NCBI RefSeq assembly: GCF_963853665.1
Contig: NZ_OY970459.1
Location: forward strand, 3,906,001-3,970,000
DNA from: Mycobacterium decipiens
GTDB taxonomy: Bacteria > Actinomycetota > Actinomycetes > Mycobacteriales > Mycobacteriaceae
Direction of reading: 5' to 3'
DNA length: 64,000 nt
This document shows, one piece after another, positions 15,469 through 26,636 of this stretch; within the stretch, counting starts at the first letter, position 1, and each line of letters opens with the position of its first letter. The position numbers were made by a program, and so were the translations under genes. The notes under the pieces are model-generated. The model was not told where the DNA came from and ran no database searches. It saw nothing but the letters and a program-made list of their open reading frames with translations.

Positions 15469-16007
15469 GCAAAACCTTCGCGCCGCGCCGTCTGTACACC
15501 CCACGAACATCGCGCGCGCTCGGCCCGCGGCTGGACCCCGAGGCCGTCGGGCGGACGACCGAATCCATCGCACGGTTCTTCGGAACCGGTCGTTACCTGC
15601 TGGTGCAGACGCTTTTCGTGTTGACGTGGATCATGCTGAACCTGTTCGCGGTCAGCCTGCGCTGGGACCCGTACCCCTTCATCCTGCTCAACTTGGCTTT
15701 CTCCACTCAAGCCTCCTACGCCGCCCCGCTGATTCTGCTCGCCCAGAACCGCCAGGAAAACCGTGACCGCACGGTGTTCGAAGAGGATCGCCGGCGGGCC
15801 GCACAGACCAAGGCCGACACCGAGTACCTAGCCCGCGAGTTGGCCGCGCTGCGGCTGTCCATCGGCGAGGTCCCGACACGCGACTACCTGCGTCACGAAC
15901 TGGACAGCCTGCGCACCTTGTTGGCTGATCTACAGCCGATAGATCTGGGTGCGGGGCAGCCGCGGGCGGCTGACGAGGCGGAGCGGCGCCCAAAGAAATC
16001 GGGCTGA
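15465..16007 (+). CDS. DUF1003 membrane protein (Rv1231c-like)
   Basis: 180 aa, GTG start at 15465 overlapping the upstream stop by four bases. It has the DUF1003 hallmark of two closely spaced membrane helices (VQTLFVLTWIMLNLFAVSL and YPFILLNLAFSTQASYAAP) followed by LILLAQNRQENRDR and a charged coiled coil (TEYLARELAALRLSIGEV). The function of the family is unknown. Coupling to the MgtE-N/CBS protein is conserved with H37Rv and suggests the two act together at the membrane. Confidence 0.88.
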   Translation: MSKTFAPRRLYTPRTSRALGPRLDPEAVGRTTESIARFFGTGRYLLVQTLFVLTWIMLNLFAVSLRWDPYPFILLNLAFSTQASYAAPLILLAQNRQENRDRTVFEEDRRRAAQTKADTEYLARELAALRLSIGEVPTRDYLRHELDSLRTLLADLQPIDLGAGQPRAADEAERRPKKSG

Positions 16008-16055
16008 TTACCGACTCCGCCCATTGCGCTACTCCCGTGACAAGAGTTATGTATG

Positions 16056-16069
16056 GTGATCTAGTTCAC
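16056..16069. promoter_or_regulatory. CRP-like dyad GTGA-N6-TCAC
   Basis: GTGATCTAGTTCAC has the symmetry of a CRP/FNR-family site, 64 bp upstream of the lytic transglycosylase start. It departs from the preferred mycobacterial CRP pattern (no A at position 6 of the half-site), so it is only a candidate. Confidence 0.3.
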
Positions 16070-16132
16070 GAAGCTAAGAAAGAAGCTAGGTAGACGTAAG
16101 TTCCCGACAGCTCACACACTGAGGACGGTCGA

Positions 16133-17428
16133 GTGCGCATAGGGGGACGCTGGGGTGCACGCCCGGCCGTCGCAGCGGTGCGGCAGGGAGCACGTCGCGT
16201 AACGCGGACGCCGGCATTCGGCGTGGCTGCGATCGCTCCATTGGTATTCGCCAGTGCTGTCGGCGGCGCGGCTCCCTCGTTCCCCCGACGAACTCCGCCG
16301 GTGCACGCTGCCATCACCCCGGTGGCCGCGGTCGCCCCGTCGGATACTGATCTGTCCGGTCCGACCGTTATCGCCATGAAGCGCCCGCCGACCAGCTTCC
16401 GGGTCGCGGTGGCAACCCTATCGGCGCCGCCACCACCGATGATCGTGAATTCACCTGGTGCGCTGGGGATTCCGGCCATGGCACTGTCCGCCTACCGCAA
16501 CGCCGAACTGAAGATGGCCGTTGCTGCCCCCGGCTGTGGCGTCAGTTGGAACTTGCTGGCCGGGATCGGGCGCATCGAGTCGATGCATGCGAACGGCGGT
16601 GCCACCGACGCGCGTGGCACCGCGATACAGCCGATCTACGGCCCAGCGCTGGACGGCACCCTGCCGGGCAACGAGATCATCATCCAAAGCAGCGTCGGCA
16701 ATCGCGTCACCTACGCCCGCGCGATGGGACCAATGCAGTTCTTGCCCGGCACTTGGGCTCGGTACGCCGTCGACGGCGACGGTGACGGCATAGCCGACCC
16801 GCAGAACCTGTTCGACTCCACGCTGGCCGCAGCCCGCTACTTGTGCAGCGGTGGACTTAACCTGCGCGACCCGGCCCAGGTCATGGCCGCGCTCCTGCGC
16901 TACAACAACTCGATGCCCTATGCCCAGAACGTGCTGGGCTGGGCTGCCGGCTATGCCACCGGGGTGTTCCCGGTCGACCTGCCCCCGATCACCGGGCCGC
17001 CACCGCCCCTCGGCGACGCGCACCTCGAGAATCCGGAGGGACTCGGCCCAGGTTTGCCGATGAACATCAACGGCCTGACCGTCGATGGCCCCATGGCACA
17101 CATGCCGCTGATCGACTTGAGCCCACCCCCGGCCGTCCTCAATCCACCGCCGATGTTCCCGTGGATGGCACCCCCTCCATCGGCGCCGATGCCCGGCTGC
17201 ACGCTGATCTGCGTTGGTTCACCGACCCCGCCGGTGGGCGGGCTGCCCTTCGCGCCGGCCGCTCCCCCGGCGCCGTTCCCGCCGGCCGCTCCCCCGCCGC
17301 CGTTCCCGCCGGCCGCTCCCCCGCCGCCGTTCCCGCCGGCCGCTCCCCCGCCGCCCGATCCACTGGCCGGCCCGTCGGCAACCAACGCACCGGTGACCAA
17401 CGGCCCGGCGCCCGCTCCGGCTGGCTGA
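16133..17428 (+). CDS. Secreted lytic murein transglycosylase (Rv1230c-like)
   Basis: 431 aa, GTG start. An N-terminal hydrophobic stretch (FGVAAIAPLVFASAVGGAA) serves as export signal or anchor. The catalytic domain is MltB/SLT_2-like: NLLAGIGRIES with the likely catalytic Glu, RAMGPMQFLPGTWARYAVDG, then DGDGDGIADPQNLFD (EF-hand-like, possibly Ca2+-binding) and LLRYNNSMPYAQNVL. It would cleave peptidoglycan glycan strands in the cell wall. The C-terminal third is Pro/Ala-rich with perfect nine-residue repeats and probably spans or binds the wall. It is preceded by a 125 bp intergenic gap and followed at 52 bp by mrp. Confidence 0.92.
   Translation: MRIGGRWGARPAVAAVRQGARRVTRTPAFGVAAIAPLVFASAVGGAAPSFPRRTPPVHAAITPVAAVAPSDTDLSGPTVIAMKRPPTSFRVAVATLSAPPPPMIVNSPGALGIPAMALSAYRNAELKMAVAAPGCGVSWNLLAGIGRIESMHANGGATDARGTAIQPIYGPALDGTLPGNEIIIQSSVGNRVTYARAMGPMQFLPGTWARYAVDGDGDGIADPQNLFDSTLAAARYLCSGGLNLRDPAQVMAALLRYNNSMPYAQNVLGWAAGYATGVFPVDLPPITGPPPPLGDAHLENPEGLGPGLPMNINGLTVDGPMAHMPLIDLSPPPAVLNPPPMFPWMAPPPSAPMPGCTLICVGSPTPPVGGLPFAPAAPPAPFPPAAPPPPFPPAAPPPPFPPAAPPPPDPLAGPSATNAPVTNGPAPAPAG
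17258..17365 (+). repeat. Coding tandem repeat, 27 bp unit (AAPPPPFPP)
   Basis: Units start at 17258, 17285, 17312 and 17339. The first reads AAPPAPFPP, the next two are AAPPPPFPP and the last degrades to AAPPPPDPL. It lies in frame inside the proline-rich tail of the transglycosylase, so copy-number change would alter tail length without a frameshift. Confidence 0.85.
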
Positions 17429-17480
17429 CCACGCGGGCGGCCCGCCCGGCCGAGAGCCGAGCCGCCTACACTCGGCGGTG

Positions 17481-18626
17481 ATGTCCGCAACTCGTGATGG
17501 CGACCTGACCGCGGCGATTCGCACCGCGCTGGCGAAGGTTATCGACCCCGAACTGCGACGCCCCATCACCGAACTGGGCATGGTCAAAAGCATCGAGGTC
17601 GGCTCCGACGGGAGCGTGCACGTCGAGATCTACCTGACCATCGCCAGCTGTCCGAAGAAGTCCGAAATCAGCGAGCGGGTCACCCAGGCGGTAGCCGACG
17701 TGCCCGGTACCGGAGCGGTGCAGGTCAGTCTGGACGTGATGAACGACGAGCAACGCACCGAACTGCGCAAGCAGTTGCGCGGTGACGCCCGTGAACCCGT
17801 CATCCCGTTCGCCCAACCCAACTCACTGACCCGGGTGTACGCGGTCGCCTCCGGCAAGGGCGGGGTCGGAAAGTCCACCGTCACGGTCAACCTGGCCGCG
17901 GCGATGGCCGCCCGCGGCCTGTCGGTCGGGGTGCTGGACGCGGATATCCACGGCCACTCCATCCCGCGGATGATGGGCACCACCGACCGGCCGACCCAGG
18001 TCGAGTCGATGATCCTGCCGCCCATCGCCCACGAGGTGAAGGTCATCTCGATCGCCCAGTTCACCCAGGGCAACACCCCGGTGGTGTGGCGCGGCCCGAT
18101 GCTGCACCGGGCATTGCAGCAGTTCCTGGCCGACGTGTACTGGGGCGATCTGGACGTGCTCCTGCTCGACCTGCCGCCCGGCACGGGCGACATCGCCATC
18201 TCGGTGGCTCAGCTGATTCCCAATGCGGAAATCCTCGTGGTGACCACGCCGCAGCTGGCCGCCGCCGAAGTGGCCGAACGCGCCGGCAGCATCGCGCTGC
18301 AGACCCGCCAGCGCATCGTCGGCGTGGTGGAAAACATGTCGGGTCTGATCCTGCCGGACGGGACAACGCTGCAGGTATTCGGCGAGGGCGGCGGCCCGCA
18401 GGTCGCCGAACGGCTGTCCCGCGCCGTCGGCGCCGACGTGCCGCTGCTGGGTCAGATTCCGCTGGACCCCGCGCTGGTCGCCGCCGGGGATTCGGGCCAC
18501 CCCATCGTGTTGAGCGCGCCCGACTCGGAGGTGGGTAAAGAACTGCTCAGCATCGCCGACAGCTTGTCCGCAAAACGGCGCGGGCTGGCCGGCATGTCTC
18601 TGGGTCTCGACACCACGCGGCACTAG
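17481..18626 (+). CDS. mrp: Mrp/ApbC-family iron-sulfur cluster carrier ATPase
   Basis: 381 aa from the ATG at 17481 (an in-frame GTG lies one codon upstream). The N-terminal MIP18/DUF59 domain includes DPELRRPITELGMV; the P-loop ATPase follows with the deviant Walker A SGKGGVGKST, DADIHGHSIPRMMG, LLLDLPPGTGD and GVVENMSG. These proteins bind and pass on Fe-S clusters in the cytosol. In H37Rv I recall lipoprotein gene lpqX just beyond; here the next gene begins within ~55 bp, so lpqX is absent. Confidence 0.95.
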   Translation: MSATRDGDLTAAIRTALAKVIDPELRRPITELGMVKSIEVGSDGSVHVEIYLTIASCPKKSEISERVTQAVADVPGTGAVQVSLDVMNDEQRTELRKQLRGDAREPVIPFAQPNSLTRVYAVASGKGGVGKSTVTVNLAAAMAARGLSVGVLDADIHGHSIPRMMGTTDRPTQVESMILPPIAHEVKVISIAQFTQGNTPVVWRGPMLHRALQQFLADVYWGDLDVLLLDLPPGTGDIAISVAQLIPNAEILVVTTPQLAAAEVAERAGSIALQTRQRIVGVVENMSGLILPDGTTLQVFGEGGGPQVAERLSRAVGADVPLLGQIPLDPALVAAGDSGHPIVLSAPDSEVGKELLSIADSLSAKRRGLAGMSLGLDTTRH

Positions 18627-18680
18627 GCTCGCGCACCTCGACCCCGACCGCGTGTTCGGTTTCCGTTGGGCCATGCTCAG

Positions 18681-19199
18681 ATGATGGGACGTGCAACCGG
18701 CCCGACGGAAAGCCAGCTCGCACTCGCCGAACCGGCGCACCCACCCAGCAGCCAGGCGCCACTGATGTGGGCGCTGTCCGCGTTGCTGAGTTGGGTCATC
18801 CCGGTGATCGCACAAGTGGTGTGGTGGGCGGTGTATGCCCGGCCGCTGTGGCCACACCTCGTGGTGGCCGCTGCCACCGCGGCGCTGATGGTATTGCACA
18901 TCGCGGTGGTCCCACTGTGGCGCTATCGGGTACACCGCTGGGAGATCAGCCCGCAGGCCGTTTTCACCCGCACCGGGTGGTTCGTACAGGAGCGCCGCAT
19001 CGCGCCGATCTCCCGCGTGCAGACCGTCGACACCTTCCGCGGCCCGTTGGACCGGCTGTTCGGGCTGGCCAACGTCACAGTCACGACGGCCTCGTCGGCG
19101 GGGGCCGTGCACATCGAGGCCCTCGACAGCGACGTCGCCGATCGAGTGGTGGCCCAGCTGACCGACATCGCCGCGCTGCGTGGCGAGGACGCGACATGA
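18681..19199 (+). CDS. PH-domain (bPH2) membrane protein (Rv1227c-like)
   Basis: 172 aa from ATG 18681; a TTG at 18666 would add five residues. Two membrane helices (LMWALSALLSWVIPVIAQVV and HLVVAAATAALMVLHIAVV) are followed by a bacterial PH domain (RYRVHRWEISPQAVFTRTGW, RRIAPISRVQTVDTFRGPL, DRLFGLANVTVTTAS). Its ATGA overlap with the next, larger bPH2 protein makes a typical two-gene YdbS/YdbT pair. Such pairs are envelope proteins of unknown biochemical role. Confidence 0.9.
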   Translation: MMGRATGPTESQLALAEPAHPPSSQAPLMWALSALLSWVIPVIAQVVWWAVYARPLWPHLVVAAATAALMVLHIAVVPLWRYRVHRWEISPQAVFTRTGWFVQERRIAPISRVQTVDTFRGPLDRLFGLANVTVTTASSAGAVHIEALDSDVADRVVAQLTDIAALRGEDAT

Positions 19200-20686
19200 T
19201 CGAGCGGCCGGAAGAATGGCACCGTCTTAGCCCCCGCATGTTGCTCGTGCATCCGGTTCACGAGATGCTGCGCCAGCTGCCGGTGCTCGTCGGCTCCGTC
19301 GTACTGGGCTCGGCAACCGGCAACGCGGCCTGGCCGTTGGCGGCGCTCGGGGTGACGGTCGTGTTCGGCGTGCTGCGTTGGTTTTTCACCACCTACCGCA
19401 TTGACGACCAGAACGTGTCGCTGCACACCGGTGTGGTGCAGCGCCGTCAGATTGCGGTACCGCGCAACCGGATTCGCTCGGTGCAGACCGAGGCGCGGCC
19501 ACTGCATCGGCTGCTTGGGCTGACGGTGCTGCGGGTGGGTACCGGTCAGGAGGCGCGGGGTGAAGCTGCCTTCGTTCTGGACGCGGTCGAATCGGCACTG
19601 GTACCGCAGCTGCGTGCGTCGCTGCTGGCCGGGTCGCCAACCCCGGCGGACGCGGACGCTGGAGACACGGCGCCCGGCGGCCGGGTGCTGGCCCGCTGGC
19701 AGCCGTCCTGGTTGCGGTACGCGCCGCTGAGCTTTTCGGGCCTGGTGATGATGGGAACGGTGATCGCACTGGGCTATCAAACAGGGCTGGCCGTCGGACT
19801 GCCGAATTCCGGCTTCACCAGGTCCGCGGTGGACGCTGCGCAACGCACCGGGGTGGTGCTGACAGCGATGATTGTGGTGGGGTTGGTGGTCGCAGCGGCG
19901 GCGCTGTTGGCGGTGCTGTTCTCCTGGCTAACCTATGGCAATTTTCTCTTGCGCCACGACACCGGCCCACAAGGAGGGGTGCTGCACTTGCGGCACGGGT
20001 TGCTACGGATCCGCGAGCACACCTTCGACATGCGCCGGCTGCGCGGCGGCACGTTGCGGGAACCACTGCTAGTGCGGGCACTGCGCGGCGCCCGCCTCGA
20101 TGCGGTGATGACCGGGATACACGGCGAGGGTGAGTCGGCAGTCCTGCTGCCGCCATGCCCGTCGGGGACCGCGGTGGCCGTGTTGGCGGACCTGATCGGC
20201 AACCGTGCCGCCGCGACGGGCCCGCTAAGGCGGCATGGCCCGGCCGCCACCCGCCGCCGGTGGACCCGAGCGCTTCTGCTGCCAGCGGTGGCCGGATTTG
20301 GGTTGGTTGCAGCGGCGTCGACGGTCGGCACGCCGAGTTGGGTGTGGCCAGTGTGGGCGGCACTGACCGCGTGCTGTACCGGCCTGGCCGTCGATCGCGC
20401 CCGATCGCTTGGCCACCGCGTCGCCGACGGCTGGCTGGTTGCCCGCGCCGGCAGCCTTCAACGTCGCCGTGATTGCGTCGCGTGCGTCGGGGTGATCGGC
20501 TGGACGGTACGCCAGACGCTCTTCCAGCGCCGGGCAGGCGTGGCGACCCTCGTTGCGGCCACGGCCGCGGGCCGCAAGGGTTACCGGCTGATCGATGTGC
20601 CCGCGGAGCTGGCGTGGTCGCTGGCTGGTGCCGCGTCGCCCTGGGTGACCGACAGCATCTGGGCGCGCCGCGCGGTGGCGCCATGA
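19196..20686 (+). CDS. Large PH-domain (bPH2) membrane protein (Rv1226c-like)
   Basis: 496 aa from the ATG at 19196, which overlaps the upstream stop as ATGA; the longer open frame to the left is a shadow of the neighbour. It carries a membrane-anchored PH domain at the N-terminus (FFTTYRIDDQNVSLHTGVVQ, QIAVPRNRIRSVQTEARPLH, RLLGLTVLRVGTG), further helix pairs, and weaker PH-like repeats to the end (the last near QTLFQRRAGVATLVAATAAG). This is the YdbT-like partner of the preceding gene. Its stop overlaps the HAD hydrolase start. Confidence 0.9.
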   Translation: MIERPEEWHRLSPRMLLVHPVHEMLRQLPVLVGSVVLGSATGNAAWPLAALGVTVVFGVLRWFFTTYRIDDQNVSLHTGVVQRRQIAVPRNRIRSVQTEARPLHRLLGLTVLRVGTGQEARGEAAFVLDAVESALVPQLRASLLAGSPTPADADAGDTAPGGRVLARWQPSWLRYAPLSFSGLVMMGTVIALGYQTGLAVGLPNSGFTRSAVDAAQRTGVVLTAMIVVGLVVAAAALLAVLFSWLTYGNFLLRHDTGPQGGVLHLRHGLLRIREHTFDMRRLRGGTLREPLLVRALRGARLDAVMTGIHGEGESAVLLPPCPSGTAVAVLADLIGNRAAATGPLRRHGPAATRRRWTRALLLPAVAGFGLVAAASTVGTPSWVWPVWAALTACCTGLAVDRARSLGHRVADGWLVARAGSLQRRRDCVACVGVIGWTVRQTLFQRRAGVATLVAATAAGRKGYRLIDVPAELAWSLAGAASPWVTDSIWARRAVAP

Positions 20687-21498
20687 CGCCGTCGGGCGTG
20701 CTGTTCGACATCGATGGTGTCCTGGTGCTGTCGTGGCGGGCCATTCCCGGCGCGGCCGAGACCGTGCAACAACTGGCCGATCGGCGCATCGCCTGCGCGT
20801 ATCTGACCAACACCACCACCCGCACCCGCCGGCAGATCGCCGATGCGCTGGGCGCCGCGGGGATCACCGTCGCCGCCGACGACGTGATCACGGCGGGGGC
20901 GCTGACGGCCGAGTACCTGCGGGGCAGCTATCCCGGCGGGCGGTGCTTCCTGGTCAACAGCGGCGACATCAGCGAGGACATGCCCGGCATCGACCTCGCC
21001 CTATCGACCGACTTCGGACCGGACGACCGCCCCGATACACCCGACGTCGTGGTCCTCGGCGGCGCCGGCCCGGAGTTCGACCACCGCACGCTGAGCCGGG
21101 TCTACGAGTGGATGGTCGACGGTGTGCCCGTGGTCGCGATGCACCGCAGCACGACGTGGGCCACCGACAACGGCATCCGCATCGACACCGGTATGTATCT
21201 GATCGGGCTGGAGGACGCGTCCGGGCGCACGGCCATCGCCGTCGGCAAGCCGTCGGCCGCTGGGTTCCTGGCGGCCGCGGGCAGCATCGGGGTCGACCCG
21301 CAGCGGATGGTCATGATCGGCGACGACTTGCACAACGATGTGCTGGCCGCCCAGGCGGTGGGCATGACCGGGGTGCTGGTGCGCACGGGCAAGTTCCGTC
21401 AGGACACGCTGGACCACTGGCTGACCGGCGCCGACGCGACGCGGCCCGATCACGTGATCGACACGGTGGCCGAACTGCCCCAGCTGCTCGGGCTCTAG
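20683..21498 (+). CDS. HAD-superfamily hydrolase (NagD-type, Rv1225c-like)
   Basis: 271 aa, ATG at 20683 overlapping the upstream stop as ATGA. HAD motif I is FDIDGVLVLS (nucleophile and acid Asp), motif II is YLTNTTTRTR, and motif IV is MIGDDLHNDVLAAQAVGMTG. The C2-type cap and TNTTT place it with NagD/PGP-like phosphatases. The substrate is not evident. It ends 36 bp before the convergent tatB gene. Confidence 0.92.
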   Translation: MTPSGVLFDIDGVLVLSWRAIPGAAETVQQLADRRIACAYLTNTTTRTRRQIADALGAAGITVAADDVITAGALTAEYLRGSYPGGRCFLVNSGDISEDMPGIDLALSTDFGPDDRPDTPDVVVLGGAGPEFDHRTLSRVYEWMVDGVPVVAMHRSTTWATDNGIRIDTGMYLIGLEDASGRTAIAVGKPSAAGFLAAAGSIGVDPQRMVMIGDDLHNDVLAAQAVGMTGVLVRTGKFRQDTLDHWLTGADATRPDHVIDTVAELPQLLGL

Positions 21499-21534
21499 CT
21501 GTCGCGACGACGGGCTACCGGCACTCGCACGTCG

Positions 21535-21930
21535 CTAGGTCGCGTCGCTGTCAAAAGGGGTCGGACCGTCGGGGAACTGTCCACCGGCCGGCTCCACCGG
21601 TTTGGTAGGGGTTGCGGGATTGCCGGCGGCCGGCTTGTCGAAGTTTCCGGTGAACAGGGAGTCATCGCCGTCGAGTAGGTGCTTGGTCAGAGCCGCACGC
21701 GGAGTCATCCCCCGCAGCTTGTGCAGCTCGCTCAGCTGTCCACGCAGATCGTCGAACTCGGGTCCGATGTCCTCGCGCAGCTGGCCAGTCACCCCACTGA
21801 GGTAGTCGCGTGCCTGCCGCAGGGCGCCCGCCGTCCAGCGGATGGCACCCGGGAGCCGCTCCGGGCCAAGCACTACCAGCCCGACCATCACGAGGACGAG
21901 CATTTCCCCCCAACCGATGTTGGCGAACAC
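21535..21930 (-). CDS. tatB: Sec-independent translocase protein TatB
   Basis: 131 aa, GTG start at 21930 ([17 protein letters not shown]). Typical TatB: one N-terminal membrane helix, the hinge [11 protein letters not shown], an amphipathic helix, then a charged, Pro-rich tail. It works with TatA and TatC to export folded proteins. Its start codon follows the htrA stop directly, so it closes the sigE-rseA-htrA-tatB gene order. Confidence 0.96.
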   Translation of the reverse strand: MFANIGWGEMLVLVMVGLVVLGPERLPGAIRWTAGALRQARDYLSGVTGQLREDIGPEFDDLRGQLSELHKLRGMTPRAALTKHLLDGDDSLFTGNFDKPAAGNPATPTKPVEPAGGQFPDGPTPFDSDAT

Positions 21931-23475
<1,545 letters not shown>

Positions 23476-23616
23476 CTAGAGACACGGCCTTGTGCAGGCC
23501 GACATGCGGGCATCGGATTGTCTGTGTCCACCCTAGTATCCACGGATCCCGATCGGTCGGCATGAACTCTCACACAGCAACCGACCCGCCATGCGCTCCA
23601 GCAGGCAGGTGGCAAG

Positions 23617-24036
23617 CTAGCGACGCTTCCCCGGGTTACCAGCGTCGCCGTCGGCGAACCGGTCGGAGAGGGCCGCCGCCGCGTCGTCGGGCCGGCCCTC
23701 CGGTGGGCCTTCAACAGGACACCGTGGGATTTCGGATAGCAATCCGAGCAGTGAGCTGGGGATGCGGATCGGGTGGGAGTCGCGGAGCGCGGAGCGCGCC
23801 CGGCTCTGGTCGTCCACTTCGGCCGCGCATTGGGGGCACAGCGAAAGGTGATGCGCGGCCCGCAGGTGTGCGTTCATCCGCAGCTCACCATCGACGAAGG
23901 CCGCGATGGCCTCGATGGACAGATGCTCGGTGGAACGGAACTGCCGCGGCGCACCGACCGGCGCGTCATTCTGAGAGGCAAATTGTGCGGGGAGCCACGA
24001 GAACGCGCGCCGGAACACATGTCCTCGGTCGGCCAT
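23617..24036 (-). CDS. rseA: Anti-sigma-E factor RseA
   Basis: 139 aa. The ATG at 24036 has AGGAG six bases upstream, better placed than for the GTG at 24039. It contains the zinc-associated anti-sigma motif H-x3-C-x2-C (HHLSLCPQC) after EAIAAFVDGELRMNAHLRAA. It holds SigE inactive in the cytosol until stress or phosphorylation releases it. No membrane helix is visible. The tail (PEGRPDDAAAALSDRFADGD) is low in complexity. It lies ~190 bp downstream of sigE and ~170 bp upstream of htrA. Confidence 0.93.
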   Translation of the reverse strand: MADRGHVFRRAFSWLPAQFASQNDAPVGAPRQFRSTEHLSIEAIAAFVDGELRMNAHLRAAHHLSLCPQCAAEVDDQSRARSALRDSHPIRIPSSLLGLLSEIPRCPVEGPPEGRPDDAAAALSDRFADGDAGNPGKRR

Positions 24037-24222
24037 CACCAGCTCCTCTCGCGCCTTCCAAGATCTTTCGAGCGTCTTGTCGAGGGTCTTTTAAGCCACC
24101 CGGTAACTCGAATGTAGCGCGGCGCGGTGCCTGATAACCATCGCTAGCCGGTAAAGCCCCAGGATTTGGGACCGATTGGCAACCATCCGGTAGCCGAACC
24201 GACTGGTTCGGCCCCGGCAAGC

Positions 24223-25080
<858 letters not shown>

Positions 25081-25246
25081 TTACCGGCGTTGTCCAGGGA
25101 ATATCTATTTGGGGTGAACTTCGTCGCGTCCCGCGCGCCGGGCGTGTCGCTTCCGACCGCGTTGCGCCGTCGCTGCGCTTGGGCTTGGTAGTTCGAACCA
25201 GGCGCGCCTGCCCAACGACGTCGCAAATTGGACATACGCTGCGGGC

Positions 25247-25921
25247 ATGAGCGGCACCCCTGATCACGAGGCCACCCCTGGCCAGCAGGCCCCCAGTCGA
25301 GCCGAATCACTCTGGGCACACGCCGAGACGTCGATATCCGAAGACGCGATCCTGGCGAGCGCCCGCGAACGCGCAACGGACATCGGGGCTGGGGCGGTAA
25401 CTCCCGCGGTGGGGGCGCTGCTGAGCCTGCTGGCCAAGCTCAGCGGAGGCAAGGCGGTCGCTGAGGTGGGTACCGGGGCCGGCGTCAGCGGACTGTGGCT
25501 GTTGTCGGGCATGAGCGACGACGGCGTCTTGACCACCATCGATATCGAGCCCGAACATCTACGGCTGGCCAAGCAGGCCTTCGCCGAGGCGGGCATCGGG
25601 CCGTCGCGCACCAGGTTGATCAGCGGCCGCGCCCAAGAGGTGCTAACCCGGCTCGCCGACGATTCGTATGACTTGGTGTTCATCGACGCCGACCCGATCG
25701 ACCAGCCGGATTACGTCGTCGAGGGGGTGCGGTTGCTGCGATCCGGCGGAGTCATCGTCGTGCACCGGGCGGCCCTGGGGGGACGGGCCGGCGATCCCGC
25801 GGCGCGGGACGCCGAGGTGACTGCGGTCCGCGAGGCGGCCCGGCTCATCGCCGAGGACGAACGGCTCACTCCGGCGCTGGTGCCGCTGGGTGACGGCGTG
25901 CTGGCAGCCGTCCGGGACTAG
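25247..25921 (+). CDS. SAM-dependent O-methyltransferase (Rv1220c-like)
   Basis: 224-aa class I methyltransferase of the O-methyltransferase family 3 type. Motif I is [20 protein letters not shown], followed by [17 protein letters not shown] (acidic residue for the SAM ribose) and [17 protein letters not shown] (metal/substrate region). ATG at 25247. The substrate is unknown; relatives methylate catechols or caffeoyl groups. It is divergent from sigE, as in H37Rv. Confidence 0.93.
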   Translation: MSGTPDHEATPGQQAPSRAESLWAHAETSISEDAILASARERATDIGAGAVTPAVGALLSLLAKLSGGKAVAEVGTGAGVSGLWLLSGMSDDGVLTTIDIEPEHLRLAKQAFAEAGIGPSRTRLISGRAQEVLTRLADDSYDLVFIDADPIDQPDYVVEGVRLLRSGGVIVVHRAALGGRAGDPAARDAEVTAVREAARLIAEDERLTPALVPLGDGVLAAVRD

Positions 25922-25971
25922 TTGCGGCCAAGTTCAGCTCCCGCGTTGCGCCGGGCGTCTCTTGACCCCGA

Positions 25972-26007
25972 CTGAACGTACGTTTAGCATCCTGAACATG
26001 CGTTCAG
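25972..26007. promoter_or_regulatory. Tandem TetR operators, CTGAAC-N4-GTTYAG twice
   Basis: Two inverted repeats, CTGAACGTACGTTTAG (25972-25987, one arm mismatch) and CTGAACATGCGTTCAG (25992-26007, perfect arms), lie 20 bp apart centre to centre, two helical turns. The second covers the ATG of the TetR gene at 25998. The layout fits autoregulation and control of the downstream efflux genes by that regulator. Confidence 0.75.
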
Positions 26008-26636
26008 TTGACCTGACCGCAGCCGCCCGAATCAGAGACGCGGCCATCGAGCAGTTCGGTCAGCACGGCTTCAATGTTGGGCTGCGTACCATCGCCGAGG
26101 CCGCGGGGGTGAGCGCCGCCCTGGTGATCCACCACTTCGGCTCCAAACACGGTCTGCGCCGAGCCTGCGACGACTACCTCGCCGAGGAAATCCGCAGCAG
26201 CAAGTCCGAAGCACTCAAATCCAACGATCCGGCCACCTGGTTCGCACAAATGGCTGAAATCGAGTCCTACGCACCACTGATGGCCTATCTGGTGCGCAGT
26301 ATGCAATCCGGCGGCGAACTAGCGAAGATGTTGTGGCAGAAGATGATCGACAACGCCGATGAGTACCTCGAGGAGGGGGTAAGAGCCGGCACCATTAAAC
26401 CCAGCCGCGATCCGCACGCCAGGGCCCGGTATCTGGCAATCACCGGGGGCGGGGGCTTTCTGCTCTACCTGCAAATGCATGAAACCCCAACCGATCTGCG
26501 TGCCGTACTACGCGACTATTCGCGCGAAATGATGCTGCCTTCCCTCGAGGTCTACACCGAAGGCCTGCTGGCGGACCGCACCATGTACGAGGCCTTCCTG
26601 GCCGAAGATAACCAAGGAGAATTCCATGCCAGCTGA
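25998..26636 (+). CDS. TetR-family regulator of the efflux operon (Rv1219c-like)
   Basis: 212 aa from the ATG at 25998; the longer open frame upstream runs back into the methyltransferase gene. The DNA-binding N-terminus has the TetR helix-turn-helix ([20 protein letters not shown], then [20 protein letters not shown]); the remainder is the all-helical ligand and dimer domain. It overlaps the ABC ATPase gene by 11 bases, so regulator and pump are one operon. The M. tuberculosis counterpart represses this pump. Confidence 0.94.
   Translation: MRSVDLTAAARIRDAAIEQFGQHGFNVGLRTIAEAAGVSAALVIHHFGSKHGLRRACDDYLAEEIRSSKSEALKSNDPATWFAQMAEIESYAPLMAYLVRSMQSGGELAKMLWQKMIDNADEYLEEGVRAGTIKPSRDPHARARYLAITGGGGFLLYLQMHETPTDLRAVLRDYSREMMLPSLEVYTEGLLADRTMYEAFLAEDNQGEFHAS

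Noticed and set aside
16008..16132. c-di-AMP (ydaO-type) riboswitch upstream of the lytic transglycosylase, as for rpfA
   Set aside because: The 125 bp gap is too short and the conserved ydaO segments are absent.
18767..19195. Long upstream extension of the large bPH2 gene
   Set aside because: It lies wholly in another frame of the preceding bPH2 gene, and an ATGA-coupled start exists at 19196.
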